The notes beneath the pieces were generated by a model. The model made no database searches. It had not been told where the DNA came from and saw only the letters and a list, made by a program, of their open reading frames with translations. From NCBI RefSeq assembly GCF_001280015.1, contig NZ_LGDV01000118.1:62001-126000 (forward strand): 64,000 bases of DNA, read 5' to 3'. Shown here one piece after another: positions 50,373 through 58,530 of this stretch. Positions within the stretch are counted from its first letter, which is position 1, and every line of letters starts with the position of its first letter. The translations under genes were made by a program, and so were the position numbers. This DNA is from Streptomyces sp. MMG1121 (GTDB lineage: Bacteria > Actinomycetota > Actinomycetes > Streptomycetales > Streptomycetaceae).

Positions 50373-50849
50373 CTACCGCACCGTGATCCGGAACAGGCGG
50401 ATCTCCCTCGTCACCCGCCCCTGGTACGCGGCGTACGGCGGCCAGAAGGCCAGGACCGCCCGCCAGGCCACCGCGCGGTCCTCCCCCGTGAGCAGCCGGG
50501 CCGTGACCGGGACGTCCCGGCCCTTCCAGCTGATCGAGGCGTCCGGACGGGCGAGGAGATTGTGCGTCCAGGCCGGATGCCCGGTGCGTCCGAAGTTGGA
50601 GCCGACCAGCAGCCAGCTCTTGCCCCCCTGCTCCGGCATGCAGGCCAGCGGGGTCCGGCGGGGCTGTCCGCTGCGGGCTCCGGTCGAGGTGAGGATCACC
50701 CCGGGCAGCATCTGGGCACTGAGCAGCACCTTGCCCCGGGTGAGCTTGTGCACGGTCCGGTCGAGCGCGGGGACGACGTGCGGGGCCACCTTCGCGAAGG
50801 TCCGGGTGGCGGAGACCCGCTGGACGAGGCGGACACCGAGACCGGCCAT
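50373..50849 (-). CDS. deazaflavin-dependent nitroreductase family protein (Ddn-like)
   Basis: This 158-residue F420-binding split-barrel protein has MLPGVILTSTGARSGQPRRTPLACM, GKSWLLVGSNFGRTGHPAWTHNLLARP and the Tyr-containing C-terminal FWPPYAAYQGRV. The ATG is embedded in the ACAD stop (TGATG), so it is coupled to the acyl-CoA dehydrogenase and shares operator 7. It may act as electron acceptor or reductase in the same pathway. Confidence 0.92.
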   Translation of the reverse strand: MAGLGVRLVQRVSATRTFAKVAPHVVPALDRTVHKLTRGKVLLSAQMLPGVILTSTGARSGQPRRTPLACMPEQGGKSWLLVGSNFGRTGHPAWTHNLLARPDASISWKGRDVPVTARLLTGEDRAVAWRAVLAFWPPYAAYQGRVTREIRLFRITVR

Positions 50850-52054
50850 CAGACGGCCACCTCCCCGGCGCCGAACAGCCCGGCGGTCTCGGCGGCCCGG
50901 TCCCGCAGCCGGTGCGGCGGACCGAACAGCAGCTCGTCCCCGGCCGCCCGCTTGAAGTACAGATGGGCGTCGTGCTCCCAGGTGAAGCCGATCCCGCCGT
51001 GCAGCTGGATGCCTTCGGCGGCGGCCCCCCGCAGCGCCTCCAGCGCCTGCGCGAGCGCCAGCCCGCCCGTCCGCTCCCCCCGTGAAGTCGCCCAGGCGGC
51101 GTAGTACGCGGCCGAGCGTGCCGCCTGCACCGCCACGTACACGTCCGCCAGCCGGTGCTTGACCGCCTGGAAGGAGCCGATGGGCCGGCCGAACTGCTCG
51201 CGCTGCCCGGCGTACTCCACGGTCCGCTCCAGCACCCGGCCGGCCGCCCCGACGGCCTCGCAGGCGAGCACGGTGGCGACGGAGTCCCCGAGGGCGGCGA
51301 GGGCGGACAGTTCGGCCGTGTCCCCCGACTGCCCCTCACCACCCCCCTCCCCCAGCACCTCGGCCCGCACGTCCCGCAACTGGACGCGGGCCTGGGGCCG
51401 GGTGGCGTCGAGGGCGGTCTGCCGGGCGCGCACGACCCCCGGGGCGTCTCCCGGCACCAGGAACAGCCGCGTCCGGGACCGGGCGAAGCCGCCGGTGTGG
51501 GCGGCGACGAGCAGCAGGGCCGCGGCGTGTCCGTCCAGCACCTGGTCGACCTGCCCGTACAGCAGCCAGCCGTCCGCCGTGTGCCGGGCCTGGACGCCGC
51601 CGGCCCGTCCGCCGCCGGCCGAGAACGCGCCGTTGTCGCCGGTCAGGGCCAGCGCGGTGGCCAGGGCGGGGCCGGGGACGGCAAGGGTGGCGGTGAGGGC
51701 ACCGGCGGCGAGCCGGGGCAGCAGCTCGGCACGCTGGGCCTCCGTGCCCAGGGCGAGGACGAGCGGGGCGGTGAGGACGCAGGTGGCGAGCAGCGGGGAG
51801 GGGGCGAGTGCCCGGCCGGTCTCCTCGCAGGCGAGGGCCAGTTCGGCGACCGTACCGCCGGCCCCGCCGTACCGCTCGGGCAGGGCGAGCCCGGGCAGGC
51901 CGAGCTGATCGGCGAGGGCGGTCCACAGGGCGCCGTCGTGTCCGGCCGGTGCACCGAGGGCGGCGCGCAGCTCCTCGGGACCGCAGCGCTTGTGCAGGAG
52001 TTCGCGCAGGGTACGGCGGATCTCGTCCTGTTCGGCGGTGAAGCGGGCGTCCAT
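50849..52054 (-). CDS. acyl-CoA dehydrogenase
   Basis: This 401-residue flavin-dependent dehydrogenase has an N-terminal helical domain (LPERYGGAGGTVAELALACEETGRAL), a middle beta domain, and a C-terminal REQFGRPIGSFQAVKHRLADVYV with IQLHGGIGFTWEHDAHLYFKRA. The last motif is seen in FadE-type enzymes of steroid degradation, which often work as heteromers; only one subunit is encoded here. Operator 7 lies 17 bp upstream. It is divergent from the second thiolase-like gene. Confidence 0.9.
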   Translation of the reverse strand: MDARFTAEQDEIRRTLRELLHKRCGPEELRAALGAPAGHDGALWTALADQLGLPGLALPERYGGAGGTVAELALACEETGRALAPSPLLATCVLTAPLVLALGTEAQRAELLPRLAAGALTATLAVPGPALATALALTGDNGAFSAGGGRAGGVQARHTADGWLLYGQVDQVLDGHAAALLLVAAHTGGFARSRTRLFLVPGDAPGVVRARQTALDATRPQARVQLRDVRAEVLGEGGGEGQSGDTAELSALAALGDSVATVLACEAVGAAGRVLERTVEYAGQREQFGRPIGSFQAVKHRLADVYVAVQAARSAAYYAAWATSRGERTGGLALAQALEALRGAAAEGIQLHGGIGFTWEHDAHLYFKRAAGDELLFGPPHRLRDRAAETAGLFGAGEVAV

Positions 52055-52070
52055 GGCTCTTCCCTCCGGA

Positions 52071-52087
52071 TCTGACGGACCGTCATA
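52071..52087. promoter_or_regulatory. 17-bp palindromic operator, regulon site 7
   Basis: TCTGACGGACCGTCATA has one mismatch in the right arm. It lies between the ACAD (start 52054, minus) and thiolase-like (start 52131, plus) genes. Confidence 0.65.
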
Positions 52088-52130
52088 TTAGGAGTGCCGG
52101 AACGATATGCACAGGGGAAGGAGGCCTCTC

Positions 52131-53300
52131 ATGGCCCCCGGGAGCCGGAAAGTCGCCGTGGTCGGGGTGGCCCTCGCCGACTGCGGACGGGTGGCCGACG
52201 CCACCGCGTACACCCTGCACGCACAGGCGGCCCGCCGCGCCCTGGCCGACGCGGGGCTCGACCGCGAGGTGGTGGACGGCTTCGCCTCCGCCGGGCTCGG
52301 CACGCTCGCCCCCGTCGAGGTCGCCGAGTATCTGGGCCTGCGCCCCACCTGGGTGGACTCCACCTCGGTCGGCGGCTCGACCTGGGAGGTGATGGCGGCG
52401 CACGCGGCGGACGCGATCGCGGCGGGCCACGCGAACGCCGTCCTGCTCGTCTACGGTTCGACGGCCCGGGCCGACGTCAAGGCGGGCCGCCGGACGGGCG
52501 ACCTCTCCTTCGGCGCGCGCGGTCCGCTCCAGTTCGAGGCGCCCTACGGCCACACGCTGATCGCCAAGTACGCGATGGCCGCCCGCCGCCACATGATCGA
52601 ACACGGCACGACCGTCGAGCAGTTGGCCGAGGTCGCGGTGCAGGCCCGGGCGAACGCGGCCCTGAACCCGGAGGCGATGTTCCGCGATCCGATCACGGTC
52701 GACGACGTCCTGGCCGGCCCGATGATCGCCGACCCCTTCACCAAGCTGCACTGCTGCATCCGTTCGGACGGCGGCGCGGCGGTCCTGCTGGCGGCCGAGG
52801 AGTACGTACGGGACTGCCGCACGGACCCCGTCTGGATCCTCGGCACCGGCGAGCACGTCTCGCACGCGGCGATGTCCGAGTGGCCGGACTTCACGGTCTC
52901 ACCTGCGGCGGTGAGCGGCCGGCTCGCCCTCGAACGGGCCGGAGTACGTCCGTCCGAGATCGACTTCGCGGAGATCTACGACGCCTTCACCTATATGACC
53001 CTGGTGACCCTGGAGGACCTGGGCTTCTGCGGGAAGGGCGAGGGCGGGGCGTACGTGGAGAAGGGGCGGCTGCTGGTGCGGGGCGGGGAGCTGCCGGTGA
53101 ACACGGACGGGGGCGGCCTGTCGGCCCAACACCCGGGCATGCGCGGCCTGTTCCTGCTGGTGGAGGCGGTGCGGCAGCTGCGGGGGGAGGGCGGGGAGCG
53201 GCAGGTGCGGACGCGGGACGGACAGGTGCCGAGGCTGGGGGTGGCCTCGGGGACGGGCGGCTGGTTCTGCTCTGCCGGGACCGTGGTCCTTGGCCGCTGA
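52131..53300 (+). CDS. thiolase-fold lipid-transfer-type protein
   Basis: This 389-residue paralogue of the protein at 42426 (Ltp branch) has VAVVGVALADCGRV, SVGGSTWEVMAAHAADAIAAG, and IDFAEIYDAFTYMTLVTLEDLGFCGKGEGGAY. Where the first paralogue has GGSC, this one has GGST, so it lacks a Cys at that place and is more likely an aldolase or scaffold than a classical thiolase. ATG 52131 follows AAGGAGG; the frame opens at 52107. No DUF35 gene is adjacent, the nearest being at 57429. Confidence 0.88.
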   Translation: MAPGSRKVAVVGVALADCGRVADATAYTLHAQAARRALADAGLDREVVDGFASAGLGTLAPVEVAEYLGLRPTWVDSTSVGGSTWEVMAAHAADAIAAGHANAVLLVYGSTARADVKAGRRTGDLSFGARGPLQFEAPYGHTLIAKYAMAARRHMIEHGTTVEQLAEVAVQARANAALNPEAMFRDPITVDDVLAGPMIADPFTKLHCCIRSDGGAAVLLAAEEYVRDCRTDPVWILGTGEHVSHAAMSEWPDFTVSPAAVSGRLALERAGVRPSEIDFAEIYDAFTYMTLVTLEDLGFCGKGEGGAYVEKGRLLVRGGELPVNTDGGGLSAQHPGMRGLFLLVEAVRQLRGEGGERQVRTRDGQVPRLGVASGTGGWFCSAGTVVLGR

Positions 53301-53348
53301 CCGGGGCGGGTGGCCGCGGGCCCTGGTCCTCGTCGCGATACTCGGGGC

Positions 53349-54014
53349 ATGGAAACGGATCTTCACGCGCTGCTGAGGCCGCTGCGGGTATGGGACCCGG
53401 AGGTCACGGACCTGCGCCCCTTCGACCCGGACACGGCCCCGGCCGCCCCCCTCGCGCTCTTCACCGGCTGGTTCGCGGACGCGGTGGCGGCCGGGCAGCC
53501 GGAGCCGCACACGATGTCGCTGGCCACCGTGGACGAGGCGGGCGAGCCCGACGTACGGATCGTGATGCTGCACGGCGCCGACGCGGACGGCTGGGCCTTC
53601 GCCACGCACGACAGCAGCCGCAAGGGCCGTGCCCTCGCCGCGCATCCGTACGCGGCCCTGGCCTTCTACTGGCCGGTGCTGGGCCGCCAGGTGCGGGTGC
53701 GCGGGCCGGTGACGACGGCGCCGTCCGGCGAGAGCCAGGCGGACCTGCACGCACGCTCGACGGGCGCGCTGGCCGCGGCGCTCACCGGCCGCCAGAGCGA
53801 GGAACTGTCCTCGGTCGAGGAACTGCGGCGGGCATCGGAGGCGGCCTGGGACCGGGCCCGGGCGAACCCGGCCGAGCCGTCCCCGACCTGGACGCTGTAC
53901 CGGCTGCGCCCCGAGACCGTGGAGTTCTTCCAGGGGGACCCGGAGCGACGGCATGTACGGCTGGAGTACCGGAGGGCGGGGTCCGGATGGAGCAGGACGT
54001 TGCTCTGGCCGTAG
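53349..54014 (+). CDS. pyridoxamine-phosphate-oxidase-like flavoprotein
   Basis: This 221-residue FMN split-barrel protein of the PdxH/PhzG type has HTMSLATVDEAGEPDVRIVMLHG, HDSSRKGRALAAHP and ALAFYWPVLGRQVRVRG, with a C-terminal WTLYRLRPETVEFFQGDPERRH as in PNP oxidases. It may make pyridoxal phosphate or act on another substrate. It begins 48 bp after the thiolase-like gene, but lies outside the catabolic theme. Confidence 0.8.
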   Translation: METDLHALLRPLRVWDPEVTDLRPFDPDTAPAAPLALFTGWFADAVAAGQPEPHTMSLATVDEAGEPDVRIVMLHGADADGWAFATHDSSRKGRALAAHPYAALAFYWPVLGRQVRVRGPVTTAPSGESQADLHARSTGALAAALTGRQSEELSSVEELRRASEAAWDRARANPAEPSPTWTLYRLRPETVEFFQGDPERRHVRLEYRRAGSGWSRTLLWP

Positions 54015-54112
54015 CGCCGTAGCGCCGTAACCCTGCCTTCGGCCGGTCAATTGCCGTGCCCGCTGGGGGCATTGGCGTGTCCGCGTGGTCGGCACGGCAC
54101 TAGAGTGGGACG

Positions 54113-54655
54113 GTGACCCCTGTGCCGGAAGACCCGTCGTCGCCGATCGTCGACGACGCTCGCGACACGGCCGTTCGGCGCCTGCAGGAGGCGTACGCCG
54201 AAGGGCACATCTCGCACGAGGAGATGGACGAAGCCCTCGACCGGGTGCTCACCGCCAGGACGCACGACGAGCTCGTGCCGGTTCTGGCCTCGCTCCCAAA
54301 GGAGAACGCGGGCACCACGTCCACGATCGCCGCCGCCGCCGGACGGATCCGGCGACGCGGCACCTGGCGGGTACCGCGGACGCTCAAGGTCGAGTCCGCG
54401 TTCGGAAGGGTGTATCTCGACCTGTCCCGGGCCGTTTTCGAACATCCGGCGGTCGACATCGAGCTGCGACTCGGCACCGGCAAGGCCAGGATCACGGTGC
54501 CTCGCGACGCGATCGTCGACGTCGGGGATCTGCACACCGGGTGGAAGGACTCGCGCTACCGGACTCCGCGACGCTCCCGCCCCGGCGGGCCGAGGATCCG
54601 GATCTCCGGAACCATGGGGTTCGGACGGCTGAAGATCCGCCACGCACGGCGTTGA
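54113..54655 (+). CDS. DUF1707-domain protein
   Basis: The product has 180 residues. The N-terminal DUF1707 motif (VDDARDTAVRRLQEAYAEGHISHEEMDEALDRVLTARTHDEL) is followed by a beta-rich C-terminus (ELRLGTGKARITVPRDAIVDVGDLHTGW, RISGTMGFGRLKIRH) like a LiaF/cell-wall-active-antibiotic-response domain. The start is GTG. It is probably a cytoplasmic envelope-stress-related protein; no transmembrane segment is seen. Confidence 0.85.
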   Translation: MTPVPEDPSSPIVDDARDTAVRRLQEAYAEGHISHEEMDEALDRVLTARTHDELVPVLASLPKENAGTTSTIAAAAGRIRRRGTWRVPRTLKVESAFGRVYLDLSRAVFEHPAVDIELRLGTGKARITVPRDAIVDVGDLHTGWKDSRYRTPRRSRPGGPRIRISGTMGFGRLKIRHARR

Positions 54656-54712
54656 GACCCCGTCCGGCACTTCTTCGCCGCCCCCGCTCGACCGGCGATG
54701 TCGACGACGCCC

Positions 54713-55924
54713 CTATGCGTGGTCGGCTTCGGCTCGCCGGCGGCGGTATTCGGCTGCCCTGGTCCTGTAGTCCTCGTGCTCCTGGGCGTGGTCCGGGGGG
54801 AGGTGCGGGGCGTCCGGGGACGTGGTGGCGAAGAAGTCCCGGAGTGCGTCGTTGGAGCTGGTGGCGAGTTCGCCGGACCGGGGGAACATCGTTGCCTCGT
54901 AGCGCGTGACGGCCTTGTCGACGGTGTCCTCCTTGACGATGGCGTGCGCGAGTTCGGCGGCGTCGAGGAGGGCGAGGTTGGTGCCGTGTCCGCCGAAGGG
55001 CGCCATCAGGTGGGCGGCGTCGCCGATGAGCGTGACGCCGGGAAGCCGGCCCCAGGTCAGGGGTGCGGGCAGGGCCCGGAAGGAGCGGGGTACGTAGTCG
55101 CCGTCGTTGTCGGTGAGCAGCGGGCGCATGGCCGTTGACCAGCCGCTGAACTCCCGCAGGAGGAAGGCGCGGACGGCGTCGCGGTCGGCCGGGTCCACGG
55201 CGGCTTCGGTGTGCCACTCGGCCTGGGCGCGGAAGGCGATGTAACCGCGGACCACGTCGTTGCTGTTGCGCTGGACGATCACCGCGCGGCCGTCGTTGTC
55301 GTTGGCGAACAGGTGGCCGTCACCGACGAGCGCGGCGATCCCGGGGTGCCGGGTGCCGACGTCGTCGAACCGGACGTCCAGGAAGCAGACCCCGAGGTAC
55401 TGCGGCACCGCCTCGGTGAGCAGGGGACGGACCTTCGACCAGGCTCCGTCGGCCCCGATGACCAGGTCGGCCTGCACGCGGATGCCGCCCGCGAACTCCA
55501 GGTGGTGTGTCCCGTCACCGGCCGGGGCGACGTGGACCAGCTCGTGCCCCCAGCGGACGGTGCCGGGCCTGAGGTGTTCGAAGAGCATCCTGCGCAGCTG
55601 GCCGCGGTCGATCTCGGGGGCCGCCGTGTCGCCCTCGGCCGGGACGAACTCGGCCAGGACGGTGCCGTGGTGGTCCCGGCGGGCCATGGCCTGGCCCTCG
55701 ACGCGGGCCAGCGCCATGAAGGCGTCCATCAGGCCGGCGTCCTCCAGCGCGATCTGGCCGGCGTCGGCGTGCAGGTCGAGTGTGCCTCCCGGGTCACGGG
55801 AGTCCACGGCCGCGTCGGCGTCGTAGACGGCCGGCTCGATGCCGTGCAGCTGCAGGATGCGGGCGCACATCAGCCCGGCGGGTCCGCCGCCGACGATCGC
55901 GATGCGGGGTGGGGTGACGGTCAT
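54713..55924 (-). CDS. FAD-dependent monooxygenase, TetX-like
   Basis: This 403-residue class A flavoprotein hydroxylase has IVGGGPAGLMCARIL (FAD), DPGGTLDLHADAGQIALEDAGL, GADGAWSKVRPLL (DG motif) and LIGDAAHLMAPFGGHGTNLALLDAAEL (GD motif). The pattern is close to TetX-type tetracycline-modifying enzymes, but the natural substrate cannot be stated. ATG 55924 follows AGGGGA. A palindrome-rich A/T stretch (56024-56058) lies upstream. Confidence 0.88.
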   Translation of the reverse strand: MTVTPPRIAIVGGGPAGLMCARILQLHGIEPAVYDADAAVDSRDPGGTLDLHADAGQIALEDAGLMDAFMALARVEGQAMARRDHHGTVLAEFVPAEGDTAAPEIDRGQLRRMLFEHLRPGTVRWGHELVHVAPAGDGTHHLEFAGGIRVQADLVIGADGAWSKVRPLLTEAVPQYLGVCFLDVRFDDVGTRHPGIAALVGDGHLFANDNDGRAVIVQRNSNDVVRGYIAFRAQAEWHTEAAVDPADRDAVRAFLLREFSGWSTAMRPLLTDNDGDYVPRSFRALPAPLTWGRLPGVTLIGDAAHLMAPFGGHGTNLALLDAAELAHAIVKEDTVDKAVTRYEATMFPRSGELATSSNDALRDFFATTSPDAPHLPPDHAQEHEDYRTRAAEYRRRRAEADHA

Positions 55925-56023
55925 GGGGGGAGGTCCCCTTTTCTGTCCGGAGGGGTTTTCCGTCCGGAGCGGTCGCCGCCGCCGGACACCACCACCGTAA
56001 GTGAACTCAGTCAAAAAGCGCAA

Positions 56024-56058
56024 TGACTAAACTTAGTGACTGGATACACTGGTTTAGT
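56024..56058. promoter_or_regulatory. inverted repeats upstream of the TetX-like gene
   Basis: TGACTAAACTTAGTGA (56024-56039) is a near-perfect palindrome. ACTAAAC (56026-56032) is also repeated inverted as GTTTAGT at 56052-56058. The layout suits a MarR- or TetR-type operator. Confidence 0.5.
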
Positions 56059-56061
56059 GGC

Positions 56062-56121
56062 ATGACCGAGATGGGCGCCGCGAACGCAAGACGGCGAGAC
56101 GTCCCCGAGCTCGGGGAATGA
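56062..56121 (+). pseudogene. 19-codon remnant, possibly of a TetR-type regulator
   Basis: ATG ACC GAG ATG... encodes a 19-residue Arg-rich peptide (with NARRRD) and then TGA. It begins right after the operator palindromes and looks like the N-terminal tail of a TetR-like regulator cut short. The identification is tentative. Confidence 0.3.
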
Positions 56122-56472
56122 CGGCGTGGCACGCGGATAACCCGCCCATGCCGAACGGGAATCGACCGAGCCGTTCCTGCCGCCGGGCAGGTCGGCCCGT
56201 ACCGAAGGCGCTCCTGCCCAGGAGCCTCATCCGAAGGATGACCCCCCATGCCCCCGCGCCGCCCCGACCTCGCCGCCACCCCAGGTCTACGGCACCCCGG
56301 CGCATCCGGAACGCCGACGGACTGCGCGCGCAGCCCGTCGAGGACCCCGAGCACCTCGACGAGCGCCGTGCCGCCGCCGGTCTCGTACCGCGCGCCGAGA
56401 ACGGGGCCCGCGTCCGGGCGGTGTACGGGTACACGCGACAGCCGGTCCACGAGGCCGGAGCCGCGTCGGCCG

Positions 56473-57420
56473 CTACTCGCCCCCGAACCTCCACACAGCG
56501 AAGTCCGCCACCGGCCGGTACCCGATCCGTTGGTAGAGCCCGTTGCTCGTCGGGTTGGCGAGGTCCGTGAAGAGGAGGATCTCCGCGGCCCCGGCCTCGC
56601 GTGCGGCGCGGCTCGCCTCCGCCGTGGCGGCGCCCGCGTACCCTCGGCCGCGCAGTTCGGCCGGGGTGTAGACCGGGGCGATGCGGACCTGGCCCGCGAT
56701 CTCCGGGGTGGTCCCGGCCATGGAGACGGGCGTGCCGTCGACCGTCTCCCAGAAGGTCACGCCGTCATGGGCGAGGCGGGCCTCGGCCCACTCGGCCGGG
56801 TCCTGCCCCTGCCGCGTTCCGACGGCCTCGTGGAACTCGCCGTACCAGCGGGCCAGCACCTCACGGTCTCCGCCGTCCGCGAGCCGCGCCCGCCCCTCGG
56901 GCGCCGGCTCCGGAGACGTCAACTCGCCCAGCCGGTAAAGCCGTTGGTGCTGGGCGACCGTGCCCGCCGTACCCGTGCGCCGCTGCCAGGCCGCCGCGAA
57001 CGCCTCCGCTGTCCCCCGCGGTCCGCAGAGCCCGGGGACCGGGTGGCCCACGCCGGCGAACCGGGCCGCCAGGGCGTCGGCCTCCGGCGCGGTGAGCGCG
57101 GTGACGTGGACGGGGAACGGCGGGGTGTGGAGCAGGAGTGCGCGCACCGAACCGGCACGGCCACCGCCGACGCCACCGCCACCGCCACCGCCGACGCCGT
57201 CGCCGTCGCCGTCGCCACTGTCATCGTCTTCGCCGTACAGGATGCCGAAGACGGGGTTCTCAGGACCCAAGAAGTGCAGGCCGCGGCGGCGCAGTGCGTC
57301 CGTCACCGTCAGCGGCACCGTGTGCAGGGCCGGGCGGGAGTGCAGGAATCCGCCCGCACGAGCGAGGAACTCGTCGAGGTCTTCGGTGAGGTGCCAGTTC
57401 TCGGGGCGCATGCGCCCCAT
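56473..57420 (-). CDS. GNAT-family acetyltransferase
   Basis: The product has 315 residues. The C-terminal GNAT domain contains the acetyl-CoA loop RIAPVYTPAELRGRGYAGAATAEASRAAREAGA (R/Q-x-x-G-x-G/A) and LFTDLANPTSNGLYQRIGYRPV. The N-terminal half is a related but degenerate domain, split by a low-complexity Gly/Asp stretch encoded by trinucleotide repeats (57160-57230). The substrate is unknown. It is 8 bp downstream of the DUF35 gene, possibly co-transcribed. Confidence 0.85.
   Translation of the reverse strand: MGRMRPENWHLTEDLDEFLARAGGFLHSRPALHTVPLTVTDALRRRGLHFLGPENPVFGILYGEDDDSGDGDGDGVGGGGGGGVGGGRAGSVRALLLHTPPFPVHVTALTAPEADALAARFAGVGHPVPGLCGPRGTAEAFAAAWQRRTGTAGTVAQHQRLYRLGELTSPEPAPEGRARLADGGDREVLARWYGEFHEAVGTRQGQDPAEWAEARLAHDGVTFWETVDGTPVSMAGTTPEIAGQVRIAPVYTPAELRGRGYAGAATAEASRAAREAGAAEILLFTDLANPTSNGLYQRIGYRPVADFAVWRFGGE
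57160..57230. repeat. trinucleotide-repeat tract inside the acetyltransferase gene
   Basis: Tandem GCC/ACC- and GTC-type triplets on the plus strand encode a Gly/Asp/Val-rich linker on the minus strand. Being in multiples of three, the tract can change length without loss of frame. Confidence 0.7.
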
Positions 57421-57428
57421 GATCGGAC

Positions 57429-57824
57429 TCAGTCGCCGGGTTCGAACACCGGTTTTCCCTCCCGGTACGTCACCCGCAGCGCCATCCCGGCCGTCAGGGC
57501 CCCCTCCGCGCAGTTCACGACCTCCGTCATCATCCGCGGCCCCTCCGCCAGATCGACCACGGCGGCGACGTACGGCGTGCGCTCCCCGAAGGGCGGCAGG
57601 TCGTTGCGGTGGACCGTGGACCAGGTGTAGAGCGCGGCCCGGCCGCTCGCCTCCTCCCAGGTCACGTCCTCGCTCCAGCAGTGCGGGCAGAACTCGCGGG
57701 GGTAGTGGTGGGCCCGGCCGCAGGCCCCGCAGCGGCGGACGAGCAGCCGGCCCCGCGCGGCCGCCTCCCAGTACGGGCGCGTGAAGGCGTCGGGCTCGGG
57801 GATGTCGTAGCGTGTCGCGCTCAT
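57429..57824 (-). CDS. DUF35 Zn-ribbon/OB-fold protein
   Basis: This 131-residue protein has the zinc ribbon CGACG (~33) and CPHC (~48) and an OB fold (AALYTWSTVHRNDLPPFGERTPYVAAVVDL). It is a paralogue of the thiolase partner at 43587. No thiolase is adjacent; the stand-alone Ltp-type gene at 52131 is a possible partner. ATG 57824 is chosen, with GTG at 57833 as the alternative. It lies downstream of DoxX in the same direction and so may share operator 8. Confidence 0.9.
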   Translation of the reverse strand: MSATRYDIPEPDAFTRPYWEAAARGRLLVRRCGACGRAHHYPREFCPHCWSEDVTWEEASGRAALYTWSTVHRNDLPPFGERTPYVAAVVDLAEGPRMMTEVVNCAEGALTAGMALRVTYREGKPVFEPGD

Positions 57825-57847
57825 GAGAGGCACCCCCGCAGCCGGCC

Positions 57848-57930
57848 CGTCAGAACCACCATGAGAACCACGACTGAATGTCGCCCATCAGAACCACCCC
57901 CCTGCGGCTCGCCCATCAGAACCACCCCAG
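57848..57930. repeat. imperfect repeats at the DoxX stop
   Basis: CGCCCATCAGAACCACCCC occurs at about 57882 and 57910, with a third partial copy (GTCAGAACCACC) near 57849. Each contains a TGA on the minus strand equivalent to the DoxX stop codon. Confidence 0.65.
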
Positions 57931-58365
57931 CCAGGCATCCAGCGACCAGGACTGCCAGGACATGCCGAAGAAGCCGACCACGCAGATCAGCGCCATCATC
58001 GAATTCTGGCCTTGCTCCGCCCAGTCGTGGATCATCAGCACGAAGTAGACGACGTTCAGCAGCAGGCCGCCGATCAGGGCCACCGGGGTCAGGAAGCCGA
58101 GGACCAGGCCGAGGCCGAGGGAGAGTTCGGCGTACGCGACGACGTACGCCATCAGCTTCGGGCGCGGTTTCACCATCGTCTCGAAGCCCGTACGCACCGG
58201 CGCCCAGCGGTGTTTCTCCGCGATCTCCGCCGCCCAGGCGATGCCGCTGCCCCGCTCGAACCACGCCTTCTTGTCCTTGTGCCGCCAGCTCTCCAGCCAC
58301 CACAGCCCGAGGCCGACCCGCAGCACGGCCAGCCACTGAGCGCCGTCCAGCCATATGGAGTCCAT
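57916..58365 (-). CDS. DoxX-family membrane protein
   Basis: This 149-residue protein has four predicted transmembrane helices (AVLRVGLGLWWLESW; YAELSLGLGLVLGFLTPVALIGGLLLNVVYFVLM). DoxX proteins often accompany oxidoreductases and may serve as quinone-linked subunits. The regulon operator 8 ends only 3 bp before the start codon, so repression would be very direct. Confidence 0.88.
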   Translation of the reverse strand: MDSIWLDGAQWLAVLRVGLGLWWLESWRHKDKKAWFERGSGIAWAAEIAEKHRWAPVRTGFETMVKPRPKLMAYVVAYAELSLGLGLVLGFLTPVALIGGLLLNVVYFVLMIHDWAEQGQNSMMALICVVGFFGMSWQSWSLDAWLGWF

Positions 58366-58368
58366 GAA

Positions 58369-58385
58369 TCTGACGGTACGTCAGA
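58369..58385. promoter_or_regulatory. 17-bp palindromic operator, regulon site 8
   Basis: TCTGACGGTACGTCAGA is perfect in both 7-bp arms. It is directly adjacent to the DoxX start codon. Confidence 0.75.
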
Positions 58386-58530
58386 TGTGCCGTAAAGCCC
58401 ACCTGTGCGTCCGCCCTGAATCACTCCTGAATCGCCCCCGAATCCCCCGCAGATTGTTGACGATTTTGTTGGCGACAAACTAGCTTCGCAAGCGCAAGGC
58501 CACAGAGCCCGCCGGACGAAAGGCAGCAAG

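Larger units (their letters stand above)
55925..56472. other. 548-bp gap with promoter, operator and gene remnants
   Basis: No intact gene is found. It holds the A/T-rich operator region at 56024-56058 and a 19-codon open frame at 56062. A stretch around 56300-56460 has coding-like GC3 on both strands but no usable start. It looks like the site of a deleted or decayed gene, possibly a regulator of the monooxygenase. Confidence 0.5.

Noticed and set aside
56118..56570. 150-codon plus-strand frame in the monooxygenase-GNAT gap
   Set aside because: Both strands have similar GC3. No start with a ribosome-binding site and no recognisable motif; its end overlaps the GNAT gene, so it is reported only as a possible remnant.
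57138..57250. CRISPR-like or minisatellite array in the triplet tract
   Set aside because: The units are 3 bp and in frame within a GNAT gene, without spacers.
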